Shown: positions 35,117-45,504 of the stretch, piece by piece
Position numbering within the stretch: the first letter of the stretch is position 1
Layout: every line of letters starts with the position of its first letter
Assembly: GCF_000422905.1 (NCBI RefSeq)
Contig: NZ_AUGY01000025.1
Span: 1-64,000, forward strand
Reading direction: 5' to 3'
DNA length: 64,000 nucleotides
Source: Paenibacillus alginolyticus DSM 5050 = NBRC 15375
Lineage (GTDB): Bacteria; Bacillota; Bacilli; Paenibacillales; NBRC-103111
Translations under genes and position numbers: made by a program
The notes under the pieces: generated by a model
What the model was told of the DNA's origin: nothing
The model's database searches: none
What the model saw: only the letters and a program-made list of their open reading frames with translations

Positions 35117-37825
35117 ATGTTTAAAATAAAGGATCTTCGTTGTGAATATCAAGTGAATCCGATTGGGTTAGAACAAAAGACTCCAAGGATTAGCTGGCGG
35201 TTGCAATCCTCTGAACGAGCAGCGATGCAATCGGCTTACCGCATTGAAGTGGCAGAAGATGCGGATTTTCAGCGGTCGGTTTGGGACACTGGGAAAGTGG
35301 ATTCAGATCAATCCGTCCATGTGGAATTAAAAGGGCTTCAAACAGCTTCGCGCAAAAGGTATCACTACCGCGTTCAAGCTTGGAACCAGCATGGACTTAG
35401 TTCTGGCTGGTCTGATCAGGCTATCTTTGAAACCGGATTCATAGATTCTTCGGAGTGGTCGGCCGAATGGATCAGTGCTCCCGCAGCAGCGCTCCCAGCG
35501 GGCGCCGATCAAGTTCCAATGTTTCGACGGGATTTTCTCATTGATGGAGAAGTAAGTGCGGCCCGTGTCTACGCCTCAGCACTTGGCATTTATGAATTAG
35601 AGTTGAATGGGAAACGAGTAGGGGACCACTATTTTGCTCCGGGATGGACCAGCTATAAGCATCGCCTTCAATACCAAACTTATGATGTTACGGAACTGCT
35701 TAGGAGCGGCAAGAACGGAATTGGCGCCTTATTGGGCAGCGGCTGGTATAAAGGCGTTCTTGGCTGGGACGGGAAAAACGAGCATTTCGGAAACCGGACT
35801 GCACTTTTGGTACAAATCCACATTGATTATGCGGATGGAAGGCAAGAGGTTATCGTTTCTGATAACCGTTGGAAAGTATCAGGAAGTCCGATCTTGATGT
35901 CGGAAATCTATGACGGTGAAACGTACGATGCGCGGTTGGAGCGGTCCAATTGGAGCCATGGAGATTATGATGACGGCGGATGGCACCCTGTCGATGTGAT
36001 CGAACAAAGCAAAGATGTTTTGGTGGCACAGGAGAACGTGCCCGTACGTAAAATCGAGAGCATCCAACCTATCGAGCTCATCACGACCCCCAAGGGCGAA
36101 ACTGTCATCGACATGGGTCAAAATATGGTCGGATGGATCCAATTTACCGTGCAGGGAGACGCTGGTCAGGAGGTCAGCATCCATCATGCCGAAATATTGG
36201 ATCATGAAGGCAACTTCTACTTGGACAACATCCGTAAAGCGAAGCAAACGATCCGCTATGTGCTCAAAGGAGGAGAGAGAGAAACTTTCGAACCTCATTT
36301 TACTTTCCAAGGTTTCCGGTATATCAGACTTGTCGGGTTTCCGGAACCGATCCGTCTTGAAGATTTTACAGGTATCGTGCTGCATTCAGATATGGAAACA
36401 ACGGGAGAGTTCACATGCTCCGACCCGCTTGTCAACCAGCTTCAGCATAATATTCGGTGGGGGCTGAAAGGCAATTTTCTGGATGTTCCTACGGACTGCC
36501 CGCAAAGAGACGAGAGGCTGGGTTGGACAGGGGATGCACAGGTGTTTGCTCGTACGTCCGCCTATTTGTCGAATGTCGTACCTTTCTTCCGGAAGTGGCT
36601 TCATGATTTGAAAGTCGAGCAGGCGGAGCTCGATGGAGGCGTGCCGTTTGTGGTTCCCAATATTTTGAGTGAGAAGGCGCAGTCTGCTTCTGCTTGGGGA
36701 GATGCAGCGGTCATTATTCCATGGACACTCTATTTATGTTATGGAGATAAGCGAGTGTTGGAAGAACAATACGACAGTATGAAAGCCTGGGTAGAATTCA
36801 TCAGACGTCAGGGCGACAACGAATATTTGTGGAATTCCGGCTTTCATTTCGGGGATTGGCTTGCTTTGGATTCTCGGCCAGACAGCTATATAGGGGCTAC
36901 GGCGCGAGATTTTGTCGCAACAGCATACTATGCCTATTCCGTGTCGTTGGTGCAGAAAGCAGCCGCGGTGCTGGGTAGATCAGAGGAAGCGGGACGTTAT
37001 GCAGACCTGCATACTGGCATTCTCGATGCTTTTACGCAGGAGTTCGTCACACCTACGGGTCGTTTATCTGTGCCTACTCAGACAGGGCAGGTGCTGTCCC
37101 TTATGTTTGGACTTGTCGAAGGCGAGGCCAAGGAACGTGCCGTCCACAAGCTGCTGGAATTGCTCGAAGAGGAGAAGTTTCATCTTACTACCGGATTTGT
37201 CGGCACTCCTTATTTGAACCACGTACTGAGCGATAACGGTAAATCGGAATTCGCGTATAAGCTGTTACTTCAGCAGGATTATCCGTCCTGGCTGTATCAA
37301 GTGACCAAAGGCGCCACGACCATCTGGGAGCACTGGGATGGGATTAAGCCGGACGGCAGTTTTTGGAGCCCGGATATGAACTCATTTAACCATTATGCTT
37401 ACGGAGCCATTGGAGACTGGCTTTACCGTGTTGTTGCTGGAATTGATACGGATGAGAGGAATCCTGGTTATAAAAGGGTAGTCATTCGCCCGATGCCTGG
37501 TGATGGCCTGACATGGGCAGAGGGGCGTATCGACACGATGTACGGAGAGGTCAGCTGCCGCTGGACGAAATCGGATGGTGAACGATTAGACATTCAGGTG
37601 GTGATTCCGCCGAACACAACGGCTGAAATTCGCCTCCCTTACGCTCCAGCGGATGGTGTGACCGAAAGCGGAACAGCTCTCATGCAGACAACAGGCATAT
37701 GCAATGTTGAGGTTACGGACATGGGTGTAAGCTTGGAAGCAGGCTCCGGTCAATACAGCTTCAGCTATATGTTGACACAGCCTGTTCCGCCGCTTCCGAA
37801 AGTAAAGCCGTTTGTATTTGGGTAA
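35117..37825 (+). CDS. Alpha-L-rhamnosidase, GH78
   Basis: A 902-residue enzyme that hydrolyses terminal alpha-L-rhamnose. In order: N-terminal Bac_rhamnosid_N-like beta domains (FKIKDLRCEYQVNPIGL, WISAP), the (alpha/alpha)6 barrel with the catalytic signature DCPQRDERLGWTGDAQVF around residue 460, TTIWEHWDGIKPDGS around 735, and a C-terminal beta domain. The inverting mechanism uses Asp/Glu within these blocks. Strong GCAGGAGG site. No signal peptide. It heads a run with an esterase and two GH3 enzymes, consistent with stepwise trimming of an imported rhamnosyl glycoside. Confidence 0.95.
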   Translation: MFKIKDLRCEYQVNPIGLEQKTPRISWRLQSSERAAMQSAYRIEVAEDADFQRSVWDTGKVDSDQSVHVELKGLQTASRKRYHYRVQAWNQHGLSSGWSDQAIFETGFIDSSEWSAEWISAPAAALPAGADQVPMFRRDFLIDGEVSAARVYASALGIYELELNGKRVGDHYFAPGWTSYKHRLQYQTYDVTELLRSGKNGIGALLGSGWYKGVLGWDGKNEHFGNRTALLVQIHIDYADGRQEVIVSDNRWKVSGSPILMSEIYDGETYDARLERSNWSHGDYDDGGWHPVDVIEQSKDVLVAQENVPVRKIESIQPIELITTPKGETVIDMGQNMVGWIQFTVQGDAGQEVSIHHAEILDHEGNFYLDNIRKAKQTIRYVLKGGERETFEPHFTFQGFRYIRLVGFPEPIRLEDFTGIVLHSDMETTGEFTCSDPLVNQLQHNIRWGLKGNFLDVPTDCPQRDERLGWTGDAQVFARTSAYLSNVVPFFRKWLHDLKVEQAELDGGVPFVVPNILSEKAQSASAWGDAAVIIPWTLYLCYGDKRVLEEQYDSMKAWVEFIRRQGDNEYLWNSGFHFGDWLALDSRPDSYIGATARDFVATAYYAYSVSLVQKAAAVLGRSEEAGRYADLHTGILDAFTQEFVTPTGRLSVPTQTGQVLSLMFGLVEGEAKERAVHKLLELLEEEKFHLTTGFVGTPYLNHVLSDNGKSEFAYKLLLQQDYPSWLYQVTKGATTIWEHWDGIKPDGSFWSPDMNSFNHYAYGAIGDWLYRVVAGIDTDERNPGYKRVVIRPMPGDGLTWAEGRIDTMYGEVSCRWTKSDGERLDIQVVIPPNTTAEIRLPYAPADGVTESGTALMQTTGICNVEVTDMGVSLEAGSGQYSFSYMLTQPVPPLPKVKPFVFG

Positions 37826-37858
37826 ATAGGTTCAATTGACAGATTGGGGAGTGATGGT

Positions 37859-38758
37859 ATGCATGTAGAAAACATTCAACTTTGGGATGAAAATAATAAC
37901 GCTCACATAACTGCCTATATTCTTGATAATTCTCAGGAATTCAAAATGAATCTGTATCGTCCGGCAGTCATTGTATGTCCCGGAGGCGGATATCTATGGA
38001 CTTCGGACAGAGAGGCGGAACCCGTTGCCATGCGTTATGCCGCGCAAGGCTATCATGTCTTCGTGCTTCGTTATACGACGCATTATACTAGTAAACCAGA
38101 CTTTCAGAACCTTCCGCCAGGAAATGAACATTCCATGCATCCGCAGCCGTTGTTTGATTTGGCAAAAGCGATTCTAACTGTGAGGCAGCGGGCATCCGAA
38201 TGGTTCATTGATATAGATAAAATCGCTGTATGCGGTTTTTCAGCGGGCGGTCATTTGGCAGCTAGCTTGGGGGCGCGTTGGCAGGATGAATTATTAACGG
38301 AGAAGCTGCAAGTCGATAAAGATCTCTTGAAGCCTAACGCACTTATTTTGGGTTATCCCCTTGTTGACTATATCCTAATGAAAGAAGAATCAGAAGCGGA
38401 TCCGAGCGAGGTGGCAAGAGGGGTAATGGCCCACGCTAATAAAGCGGCATTTGGAACAACCGACCCTACGGCGGAAGAACTGAAAAAACACAGCCCGGTC
38501 AATTTTGTAACTTCAAATATGCCTCCGACGTATATTTGGCACACCTCTGATGACCAACTGGTTTATGCTGTCAATGCCTTACAGCTTGCATCTGCATTAG
38601 CAAAGCATAAAGTGCCCTATGAGCTGCATGTCTTTGAGAACGGGGTGCACGGTTTGTCATTAAGTGATGAGACGACCGCCGCAGAGCCCGAACATGTGAA
38701 TCCATATTGCGAAATTTGGGTCGATTTAGCCATGAAATGGTTAAGTAAGCGGTTTTGA
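37859..38758 (+). CDS. Alpha/beta hydrolase, sugar acetyl-esterase type (BD-FAE-like)
   Basis: A 299-residue alpha/beta hydrolase. I chose ATG 37,859 with GGGGAGTGA upstream. The oxyanion motif PGGGYLWTS, nucleophile [14 protein letters not shown] (Ser in GFSAG), Asp in TSDDQLV, and His in ENGVHGLSL form a full triad. Close relatives in glycan loci remove acetyl or feruloyl groups. Its place between GH78 and GH3 genes suggests removal of acetyl groups from imported glycans before hydrolysis. Confidence 0.88.
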   Translation: MHVENIQLWDENNNAHITAYILDNSQEFKMNLYRPAVIVCPGGGYLWTSDREAEPVAMRYAAQGYHVFVLRYTTHYTSKPDFQNLPPGNEHSMHPQPLFDLAKAILTVRQRASEWFIDIDKIAVCGFSAGGHLAASLGARWQDELLTEKLQVDKDLLKPNALILGYPLVDYILMKEESEADPSEVARGVMAHANKAAFGTTDPTAEELKKHSPVNFVTSNMPPTYIWHTSDDQLVYAVNALQLASALAKHKVPYELHVFENGVHGLSLSDETTAAEPEHVNPYCEIWVDLAMKWLSKRF

Positions 38759-38789
38759 AACGACTATATTTACCTTTGGAGGGATAACA

Positions 38790-41060
38790 ATGAATTCGAA
38801 AATTCAAGAACTAATTTCCCAATTGACGCTTGAAGAGAAGGCAAGCTTATGCTCGGGTTTGGATTTCTGGCATACGAAGGGCATAGAGCGTCTCGGGATC
38901 CCATCACTCATGGTGACGGACGGTCCTCACGGCTTACGGAAACAAAAAAAAGACGCGGATCACCTGGGCCTTCATAACAGTGTACCTGCTACTTGCTTCC
39001 CATCGGCCGCGGGCATGGCCGCTTCATGGAATCGGGAGCTGATCGGCAAAGTAGGCGAGGCTTTGGGGAAAGAATGCCAAGCGGAAGACGTGGCGGTTCT
39101 TCTTGGGCCAGGAGCCAATATCAAAAGGTCGCCTCTGTGCGGCAGAAATTTCGAATACTTTTCGGAGGATCCGTACCTTTCATCGGAAATGGCGGCCAAT
39201 CACATCAAAGGCGTACAAAGTCAGGGCGTTGGCACATCGCTCAAGCATTTTGCCGCGAATAACCAGGAGCATCGGAGGATGTCCGTTGATGCCGTCATTG
39301 ACGAGCGAACGCTGCGGGAAATCTATTTGGCCAGCTTTGAAGGCGCTGTTAAGCTGTCGCAACCGTGGAGTGTGATGTGTTCCTACAATCAAGTAAACGG
39401 TGAATATGCTTCGGAGAACGCATTTTTGCTGACTCAGGTTTTGCGGGATGAATGGGGTTTTGAAGGCTTTGTAGTTTCAGACTGGGGTGCAGTTAACGAA
39501 CGCGTAAAATCTCTTCAGGCTGGATTGGAGCTTGAAATGCCTTCAAGCGCTGGAATTGGAGACGCAAAGATTGTTGCGGCAGTAAGAAGCGGCGACCTTT
39601 CAGAGGAAACGCTGAACCTTGCGGTCGAACGGATGTTGACCTTTATCTTTAAGGCTGCAGAGAGCAGTAAGACGGATGCTGTTTATGATTCTGCAGCACA
39701 TCATCGTTTGGCTCGAGAAGCTGCCCATGAAAGCATGGTGCTTCTCAAGAATGAAGGGGGTATCTTACCGCTTCGCAAGCAAGGGAAGATTGCTGTCATC
39801 GGTGAATTTGCCAAGAATCCGCGTTACCAGGGCGGCGGCAGCTCCCATGTCAATCCGACCAAGCTGGACGATGCGCTTGAAGAAATGATGAGAGTCGCAG
39901 GAGATGCGGCCCAAATCATGTATTCACAAGGCTACAAGCTGGATAGCGATGAAATCGATGCAGATTTGGTAAGGGAGGCCAAGGAAACAGCGGCGAAGGC
40001 GGATGTGGCTGTCCTATTTATCGGACTGCCGGATCGTTACGAATCGGAAGGGTACGACCGCACGCATATGGGCATTCCCGTCAATCATCGAGTATTGATC
40101 GAAGCGGTGGGAGAAGTTCAAAGCAACCTCATCGTTATTTTGAGCAACGGCTCGCCGGTTGAAATGCCTTGGATCGACAAAGCAAAAGCCGTGTTGGAAG
40201 GATACCTAGGGGGTCAAGCTTTTGGCGGTGCGGTAACAGACTTGTTGTTTGGCCTTGCGAATCCGAGCGGTAAGCTTGCGGAAACGTTCCCTGTGAAACT
40301 AAGTGACAACCCATCTTTCTTGAATTTCCCGGGAGAGGCCGACAAAGTGGAATATAGAGAGGGAGTATTTGTCGGTTACCGTTATTACGATACCAAAGAG
40401 ATTGAGCCTTTATTCCCGTTCGGGTTTGGCCTCAGCTATACCAGTTTCGAATACAGCGACCTGCGTGTAGATAAATCAGCGATCAAAGATAGTGAGACAG
40501 TTACCGTTCAAGTGACTGTAAAAAATACAGGGGCCTATGCCGGAAAAGAAATCATTCAACTCTACGTCAAGGACGTTAAGAGCAGTGTCAATCGCCCGCA
40601 AAAAGAACTGAAAGGCTTCCAAAAAATCGAGCTGCAGCCAGGAGAACAACAAACCGTTACCTTTGTTTTGGATCAAAGGGCTTTTGCCTACTACAACGTT
40701 CAAATCGGCGATTGGCATGTGGAAACCGGGGCATTTGACATCTTGATTGGAAAATCCTCGCGAAATATCGATCTTCGCACAACGATTGAGGTTGAATCCA
40801 CGGTTACCCTTCCGGGTACGTATACTCGCAACTCACTAATAGGCGACTTGATGGAAAATCCGTTAACAGTCGATAAAGCGAAGGAGTTTATCGGGAGATT
40901 TGGATTTGACGCCCTTTTGGGCGATAACCCAGACATGCTGATGGCTATGATGAGATATATGCCGCTTCGCGCAATGATTGGCTTTGGTCAAGGGCAATAT
41001 TCCGAAGAGATGTTGGCTGACGATTTAAAAAACTTGAACGCTATCTCGGAAAAAAAGTAA
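38790..41060 (+). CDS. GH3 beta-glucosidase-like enzyme
   Basis: A 756-residue GH3 protein: (beta/alpha)8 domain, with the nucleophile Asp in [15 protein letters not shown] near residue 231 and [12 protein letters not shown] upstream, then the alpha/beta sandwich and a fibronectin III-like domain ([11 protein letters not shown]). The last ~75 residues hold a helical tail after the family domains. Likely beta-glucosidase or beta-xylosidase. No signal peptide. GGAGGG before the ATG. Confidence 0.93.
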   Translation: MNSKIQELISQLTLEEKASLCSGLDFWHTKGIERLGIPSLMVTDGPHGLRKQKKDADHLGLHNSVPATCFPSAAGMAASWNRELIGKVGEALGKECQAEDVAVLLGPGANIKRSPLCGRNFEYFSEDPYLSSEMAANHIKGVQSQGVGTSLKHFAANNQEHRRMSVDAVIDERTLREIYLASFEGAVKLSQPWSVMCSYNQVNGEYASENAFLLTQVLRDEWGFEGFVVSDWGAVNERVKSLQAGLELEMPSSAGIGDAKIVAAVRSGDLSEETLNLAVERMLTFIFKAAESSKTDAVYDSAAHHRLAREAAHESMVLLKNEGGILPLRKQGKIAVIGEFAKNPRYQGGGSSHVNPTKLDDALEEMMRVAGDAAQIMYSQGYKLDSDEIDADLVREAKETAAKADVAVLFIGLPDRYESEGYDRTHMGIPVNHRVLIEAVGEVQSNLIVILSNGSPVEMPWIDKAKAVLEGYLGGQAFGGAVTDLLFGLANPSGKLAETFPVKLSDNPSFLNFPGEADKVEYREGVFVGYRYYDTKEIEPLFPFGFGLSYTSFEYSDLRVDKSAIKDSETVTVQVTVKNTGAYAGKEIIQLYVKDVKSSVNRPQKELKGFQKIELQPGEQQTVTFVLDQRAFAYYNVQIGDWHVETGAFDILIGKSSRNIDLRTTIEVESTVTLPGTYTRNSLIGDLMENPLTVDKAKEFIGRFGFDALLGDNPDMLMAMMRYMPLRAMIGFGQGQYSEEMLADDLKNLNAISEKK

Positions 41061-41093
41061 ACGCTAATACGCGATAAAAGGGGGGAGTCGTGC

Positions 41094-42755
41094 TTGGTTA
41101 ATCTGAAAGCAAAACCGTTTCACTTGGACGATGAAGCAGTTAATTGGGTCAATGAGACTCTGCGTGGATTATCTTTAGAAGAAAAAGTGGGCCAACTGTT
41201 CATCACCGTAGATCTTCCGTTTGATACTGGGGCTAAAAAGGATTTGCTGAGTATTCACCCAGGAGGCGTCCATGTGTTTGGATTTTCTCCAAATGCAACG
41301 AAGCAGCATCAGGCATCTATCATCCGTGACTTGCAAAAGCGCAGTAAAGTACCGCTGCTGGTTTCCGGTGATCTTGAAAATGGGGGACAAGGCGGGGCAA
41401 CCGATGGAACGAATCTGGCTTCAAACATGCAGTTGGCTGCCGCAAACGATCCAGACCTAGCAACCGCGTTTGGAGCTACCATTGAAGCTGAGGGTTACGC
41501 TATGGGGTTCAACTGGGTATACGGACCGGTCATTGACATCAACTACAACTATCAAAATCCCATCGTCAACATCCGCGCATTCGGCGATACGCCAGATATC
41601 GTGGAACAGACTGCGCTGCCCGTTATGAATGCTATTCAGAAGAACAATCGGATGGCTGCCTGCGTGAAGCACTGGCCTGGTGACGGCATGGATGACCGAG
41701 ACCAGCACAAGGTGCTGACGAATAATACGTTAACGATGAAAGAATGGCGTGAGACCTACGGCCGTGTGTATAAATCGGCGATCGAGAACGGGGTCAAGAC
41801 GGTCATGAGCGCACACATCACGCTGCCAAGCTATTATGAAGAATTGGGAATCACAGACATAAGAACTAAACATACACCGGGTTCCTTATCGCACGAATTG
41901 AACACGAAGCTTCTGCGGGAAGAGCTTGGGTTTAACGGACTTATCGTTTCCGATGCTACATCGATGATTGGCATGACGAGCTTTGGCCGACGTAAAGATA
42001 TCATTCCGCAATGTATTACGTCTGGCGTTGACATGTTCCTGTTTACGAATGATATGCAGGAAGATTTCCAGGCTATGCTTCAGGGCGTCCATGATGGCGT
42101 GCTCACGGAGGAGCGGCTGAATGAGGCGATCACAAGAATACTGGCGCTGAAAGCGTCACTTGGTCTTCATTTGACTCAGGCGGATGAAAGGGATCTTGAC
42201 GTGGTAGGTTCAGCTGACCATTTGAAGCTGGCTGCGGATATTGCAAGCAAATCAGTAACGTTAGTTAAGGATACCCAAGGCCTTCTACCACTTTCGCCGC
42301 AAAAGCAGAAGCGTATTTTACTATTAGCTGCTTCGGATGAGGCTTCCTTTTTTGCCGATAAGGCCGCAACGGGAGACGAGTTTGCCCGGATGTTGAGTGA
42401 GGAAGGCTTCGCGGTTGTTCGGGAATATGAGGTTAAAGAAGAGGGCAACGAAATAGATGCAGTTATTTTTCTTGTTCAGAAATCGCCAGGATTCATGCAG
42501 AATTCCATGCGGCTCTCTCCGCAAGAGACAGGAGGACTCTTCAAATGGTACCCTACACAGGTACCGACCATGTTTATCTCGTTGGGAAATCCGTACACGC
42601 TTTATGAACTCCCGTCTATGCCTACGATGATAAATGCATATAATGCTACTTTGGCGGTACAGAAGGAAATTATTAGATGTTTGGTTGGCAAGCAGCCATT
42701 CCTTGGAGAGTCTCCAGTAGATGCTTTTTGCGGTCTTGAGTGGGCAAAGTTATAA
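41094..42755 (+). CDS. GH3 family hydrolase, NagZ-like
   Basis: A 553-residue GH3 enzyme starting at TTG behind GGGGGGAG. KHWPGDGMDDRDQHK resembles the NagZ loop whose Asp-His pair is the acid/base, and GLIVSDATSMIGM holds the nucleophile Asp. The fold continues with a second alpha/beta domain, which single-domain NagZ lacks. Activity may be beta-N-acetylhexosaminidase or beta-glucosidase. Last gene of the GH78-esterase-GH3-GH3 run; a terminator follows. Confidence 0.88.
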   Translation: MVNLKAKPFHLDDEAVNWVNETLRGLSLEEKVGQLFITVDLPFDTGAKKDLLSIHPGGVHVFGFSPNATKQHQASIIRDLQKRSKVPLLVSGDLENGGQGGATDGTNLASNMQLAAANDPDLATAFGATIEAEGYAMGFNWVYGPVIDINYNYQNPIVNIRAFGDTPDIVEQTALPVMNAIQKNNRMAACVKHWPGDGMDDRDQHKVLTNNTLTMKEWRETYGRVYKSAIENGVKTVMSAHITLPSYYEELGITDIRTKHTPGSLSHELNTKLLREELGFNGLIVSDATSMIGMTSFGRRKDIIPQCITSGVDMFLFTNDMQEDFQAMLQGVHDGVLTEERLNEAITRILALKASLGLHLTQADERDLDVVGSADHLKLAADIASKSVTLVKDTQGLLPLSPQKQKRILLLAASDEASFFADKAATGDEFARMLSEEGFAVVREYEVKEEGNEIDAVIFLVQKSPGFMQNSMRLSPQETGGLFKWYPTQVPTMFISLGNPYTLYELPSMPTMINAYNATLAVQKEIIRCLVGKQPFLGESPVDAFCGLEWAKL

Positions 42756-42781
42756 GGTGAAAGTTGAATAGTCAGAGTAGG

Positions 42782-42808
42782 AACCTGTCCTTTTGGGCAG
42801 GTTTTTTT
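42782..42808 (+). terminator. Rho-independent terminator of the GH78-GH3 run
   Basis: AACCTG-CC pairs with GG-CAGGTT and is followed by T7. Confidence 0.9.
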
Positions 42809-42938
42809 GGTTGTTTTATAGAAAACTAAGATTTTCGAATTCTGTCGTAAAATCTAACATTTCTATGTATTTTTGGAATAAAATACCGAATTATACCGTC
42901 TAACTAGTTAAGACTAAACAAATGAGGAATTGAGTAAA

Positions 42939-43400
42939 ATGATGAAAAGCTATCAAAATGGAATTAAACTACTTGCTACAATAACGATTTTGTTCTTGTT
43001 TATTACAGGATGTAATACCGCACAGATAGTTGAAACCAAGCAAATATCTTTAACTACCGTTCTTGGCAGTGGTCTGAATGACATAAGCCAAATTTACGTA
43101 CGGTACGGTGATGGTAAGGAATTGACAATTGTTGAAAATGAATATTTACAAAAAACAACAAATATCCTTAAAGGTATGCAAGTGATTCACGTTGAAAGTA
43201 TGCCGGATAGTGTCGGTCAATTATACACGTTAAAAATCAAGGATGGCTCCCAAATAATTGAATATTCCAGTAGTCTCTTTTTAAATGGAAAACAGTATAA
43301 GGTAGTTAATGATGTAGCGAAAAAAGACTTGGACCAGTACTTAATCAAGATTGGGAGAGCAGTGATCCCCGATTTACTTCCAGGTATAGAAATAAAATAG
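42939..43400 (+). CDS. Small lipoprotein of unknown function
   Basis: A 153-residue protein with a lipoprotein signal: basic start, hydrophobic core and lipobox FITGCN. The mature part is a predicted mixed alpha/beta domain with SMPDSVGQLYTLKIKDGSQI. I do not recognise the family. AATGAGGAATTGAG precedes the ATG at 42,939. AT-richer than the sugar island. Confidence 0.6.
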   Translation: MMKSYQNGIKLLATITILFLFITGCNTAQIVETKQISLTTVLGSGLNDISQIYVRYGDGKELTIVENEYLQKTTNILKGMQVIHVESMPDSVGQLYTLKIKDGSQIIEYSSSLFLNGKQYKVVNDVAKKDLDQYLIKIGRAVIPDLLPGIEIK

Positions 43401-43409
43401 AAGGCCGCC

Positions 43410-43571
43410 ATGCAAAAAATTGCTGTCGTTACAGACTTTGACGGAACATTGATGGAGTAGGTTGATAAGCTGATTGAGAGTGTGCATTTGCGGGATGGTG
43501 CGCGGGATTTTATTGATTTTTGCCAGCAGAAAGATGTGTCCGTTACGGTCGGGATTTCCTGCTGCCTGTAA
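43410..43571 (+). pseudogene. Remnant of an MtnX-like HAD phosphatase
   Basis: The frame opens MQKIAVVTDFDGTLME, a HAD nucleophile motif, hits TAG, then continues in the same frame VDKLIESVHLRDGARDFIDF before another stop. These two pieces match the first and later parts of MtnX-like phosphatases (methionine salvage), in which the DFDGT and LREGF..FVDF segments are about 60-70 residues further apart. It is thus a decayed copy with an internal deletion and stops. Confidence 0.6.
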
Positions 43572-43642
43572 GTTCCCAGATTAGGATAAAACAAGCTAAG
43601 GGAATGCCATTGGCAGCCCCTAGCCAGCTAGATGTTGTAGAG

Positions 43643-43846
43643 TCATTCGAGATGGTCTTTGAGTGTTTCTACGAGTTGGTTTTGAATATTCGCTTCACTA
43701 TGCTGCCATATGATTTCGAAAAGCACACCAAGCCCTGGCAATACCCGTTCTTCTCCGCCGATGGAATCCTCAATCACTTCTTGAAGCTCATCATTTGATT
43801 TATTCTGGACTCGCTGGACGATGGCCTGTCTTAAGGTGATGTTCAT
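43643..43846 (-). CDS. sspI: Small acid-soluble spore protein I
   Basis: A 67-residue spore core protein. The ATG at 43,846 gives NITLRQAIVQRV and is preceded by GAGGT; an in-frame upstream start adds 15 residues that do not fit the family. NDELQEVIEDSIGGEERVLP then GLGVLFEIIWQ matches SspI, made in the forespore. It is divergent from the KtrA-like gene. Confidence 0.9.
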   Translation of the reverse strand: MNITLRQAIVQRVQNKSNDELQEVIEDSIGGEERVLPGLGVLFEIIWQHSEANIQNQLVETLKDHLE

Positions 43847-44002
43847 TCGTGGACCTCGCTTCCATTTCGTTATCGTTATTAATATGCGCAAGTTTCTAGC
43901 TGTTCATCCTTACTCACTTCGCCACTTTCCATGCATAGTGAGAAGCGGGTCATGTGTATGTTATACTATAGTAATCTTAGGAATTTGGAGGACACGCCAA
44001 CA

Positions 44003-44662
44003 GTGAGAAAGCAATTTGCGATTATTGGGATGGGAAGATTCGGGTCTAGCGTTGCTAAAACATTGTCACAATTAGGGTTTGAGGTCCTTGCAATTGATCA
44101 TCGTGAAGAGACGGTTCAAGAGGTTTCAGCTTTCGTCACACATGCCGTTCAAGCCGATTCTACGGATGAGGAAGCGCTGCGTGCTCTTGGTATTCGTAAT
44201 TTTGACGTTGTGGTTGTGGCTATTGGGGAGGATATTCAAGCGAGTATTCTGACTACATTGATCCTCAAAGAAATGGGCATAGCTAAGATTATAGTGAAAG
44301 CTGTAAATGATCTGCATGGAAAAGTATTAAAGAAAATTGGCGCTGACAAAGTCGTTTATCCGGAAAGAGATATGGGACAGCGTGTGGCGCATCATCTGAT
44401 TTCATCTAATATTATCGATTATATAGAGCTATCTGCCGATTACAGTATCGTAGAGATCAAGGTTTCCAATCAAATGATTGGTAAAAGCCTCAAACAGTTG
44501 GATATCCGGGCTAAATATGGCTGTAATGTCATTGCGATCAAACAAAATGAAAAACTGATCATTCCGCCAAGTGCAGAAGAGCCGCTTAGAATGGACGATA
44601 TTTTGGTTATTGTAGGAAAAAATTCAGATCTTCAAACTTTTGAAGTGACTTTTGCAGAGTAG
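44003..44662 (+). CDS. ktrA: Potassium uptake regulatory subunit, KtrA/TrkA type
   Basis: A 219-residue RCK protein. GTG 44,003 is chosen for GGAGG at 43,987-43,991. The RCK N-domain has FAIIGMGRFGSSVAKTL for NAD(H)/ATP-type nucleotide binding and DSTDEEALRALGI; a TrkA_C domain starts near residue 140 (IVEIKVSNQMIGKSLKQLDI). It gates a KtrB/KtrD membrane channel not present in the window. It is 10 bases upstream of a SpoU methyltransferase gene. KtrC is equally possible as the name. Confidence 0.88.
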   Translation: MRKQFAIIGMGRFGSSVAKTLSQLGFEVLAIDHREETVQEVSAFVTHAVQADSTDEEALRALGIRNFDVVVVAIGEDIQASILTTLILKEMGIAKIIVKAVNDLHGKVLKKIGADKVVYPERDMGQRVAHHLISSNIIDYIELSADYSIVEIKVSNQMIGKSLKQLDIRAKYGCNVIAIKQNEKLIIPPSAEEPLRMDDILVIVGKNSDLQTFEVTFAE

Positions 44663-44672
44663 GTAAAGATAA

Positions 44673-45479
44673 ATGACAAGTGTACATACGGAAATTATGT
44701 CTGTTCAGAATGCCAGAGTCAAAGAATGGGCGCAGCTTTTAGAACGCAAGGGCAGGGACAAACAAGGGAAATATATCATTGAGGGTTACCATCTGGTGGA
44801 GGAAGCATTGCGTGCGGGAGCTCAGGTGGAGACCATTATGTATAGCTTGGAAAAAGGGATACCTGCTGGATTAGCGGAGCAGGTCGCCCAATCTGTTGAA
44901 TGGGTTGGCGTCAGCCAGGCTGTGCTGGAAAAATGCTCAGATACGCAGACGCCGCAAGGGGTTTTGGCCGTTGTGGCTCGACCGCAGCTTGGCATGGACG
45001 CGCTGCTCGCTGGCGAGCATGATCTTGTGGTGGTCCTGGACGGCGTTCAGGACCCGGGCAACCTGGGCACGATCATCCGCAGCGCGGATGCCGTCGGGGC
45101 CAAGGCTGTTGTGCTCGGCCGCGGCACGGTCGATCTGTACAATCCCAAGACGATCCGCTCGACGATGGGATCGATGTATCATCTGCCGATTGTCGAGGCA
45201 GATCTGCTTGAGCTGCTGCCGCGCGCGCGTGAGCGCGGCGTGCGGCTCGTGACCACGAGCCTGCAGGCGCAGCGCTCGTGCTACGACACGGACCTGCGGC
45301 AGCCGACGTGGCTGATTCTCGGCAACGAAGCCAAGGGCGTGTCGCCGGAAGTCGCTGCACAGTCGGATGTGCAGGTGATTATTCCGATGCAGGGCAAAGC
45401 GGAATCGCTGAACGTCGCGATGGCCGCGACGGTGCTGCTTTTTGAGGCTTCGCGGCAGCGGTTGGTTCCGTCGCAATAG
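44673..45479 (+). CDS. TrmH/SpoU family RNA methyltransferase
   Basis: A 268-residue SAM-dependent 2'-O-ribose methyltransferase of the SPOUT class, probably on 23S rRNA. An N-terminal RNA-binding domain (VKEWAQLLERKGRDKQGKYI) is followed by the knot: motif 1 DPGNLGTIIRSADAVGA, motif 2 LILGNEAKG, motif 3 IPMQGKAESLNVAMAATVLL. From about 45,000 to 45,470 base composition is much richer in G+C than before, a sharp change within one gene. Confidence 0.92.
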   Translation: MTSVHTEIMSVQNARVKEWAQLLERKGRDKQGKYIIEGYHLVEEALRAGAQVETIMYSLEKGIPAGLAEQVAQSVEWVGVSQAVLEKCSDTQTPQGVLAVVARPQLGMDALLAGEHDLVVVLDGVQDPGNLGTIIRSADAVGAKAVVLGRGTVDLYNPKTIRSTMGSMYHLPIVEADLLELLPRARERGVRLVTTSLQAQRSCYDTDLRQPTWLILGNEAKGVSPEVAAQSDVQVIIPMQGKAESLNVAMAATVLLFEASRQRLVPSQ

Positions 45480-45504
45480 AAGAAATTCTATTGTGAGTTG
45501 TAAT

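Noticed and set aside
35879..36385. 168-codon minus-strand ORF
   Set aside because: Antisense shadow of the GH78 rhamnosidase gene.
44937..45476. 179-codon minus-strand ORF
   Set aside because: It lies opposite the GC-rich half of the SpoU methyltransferase gene, where stop codons are rare in all frames.
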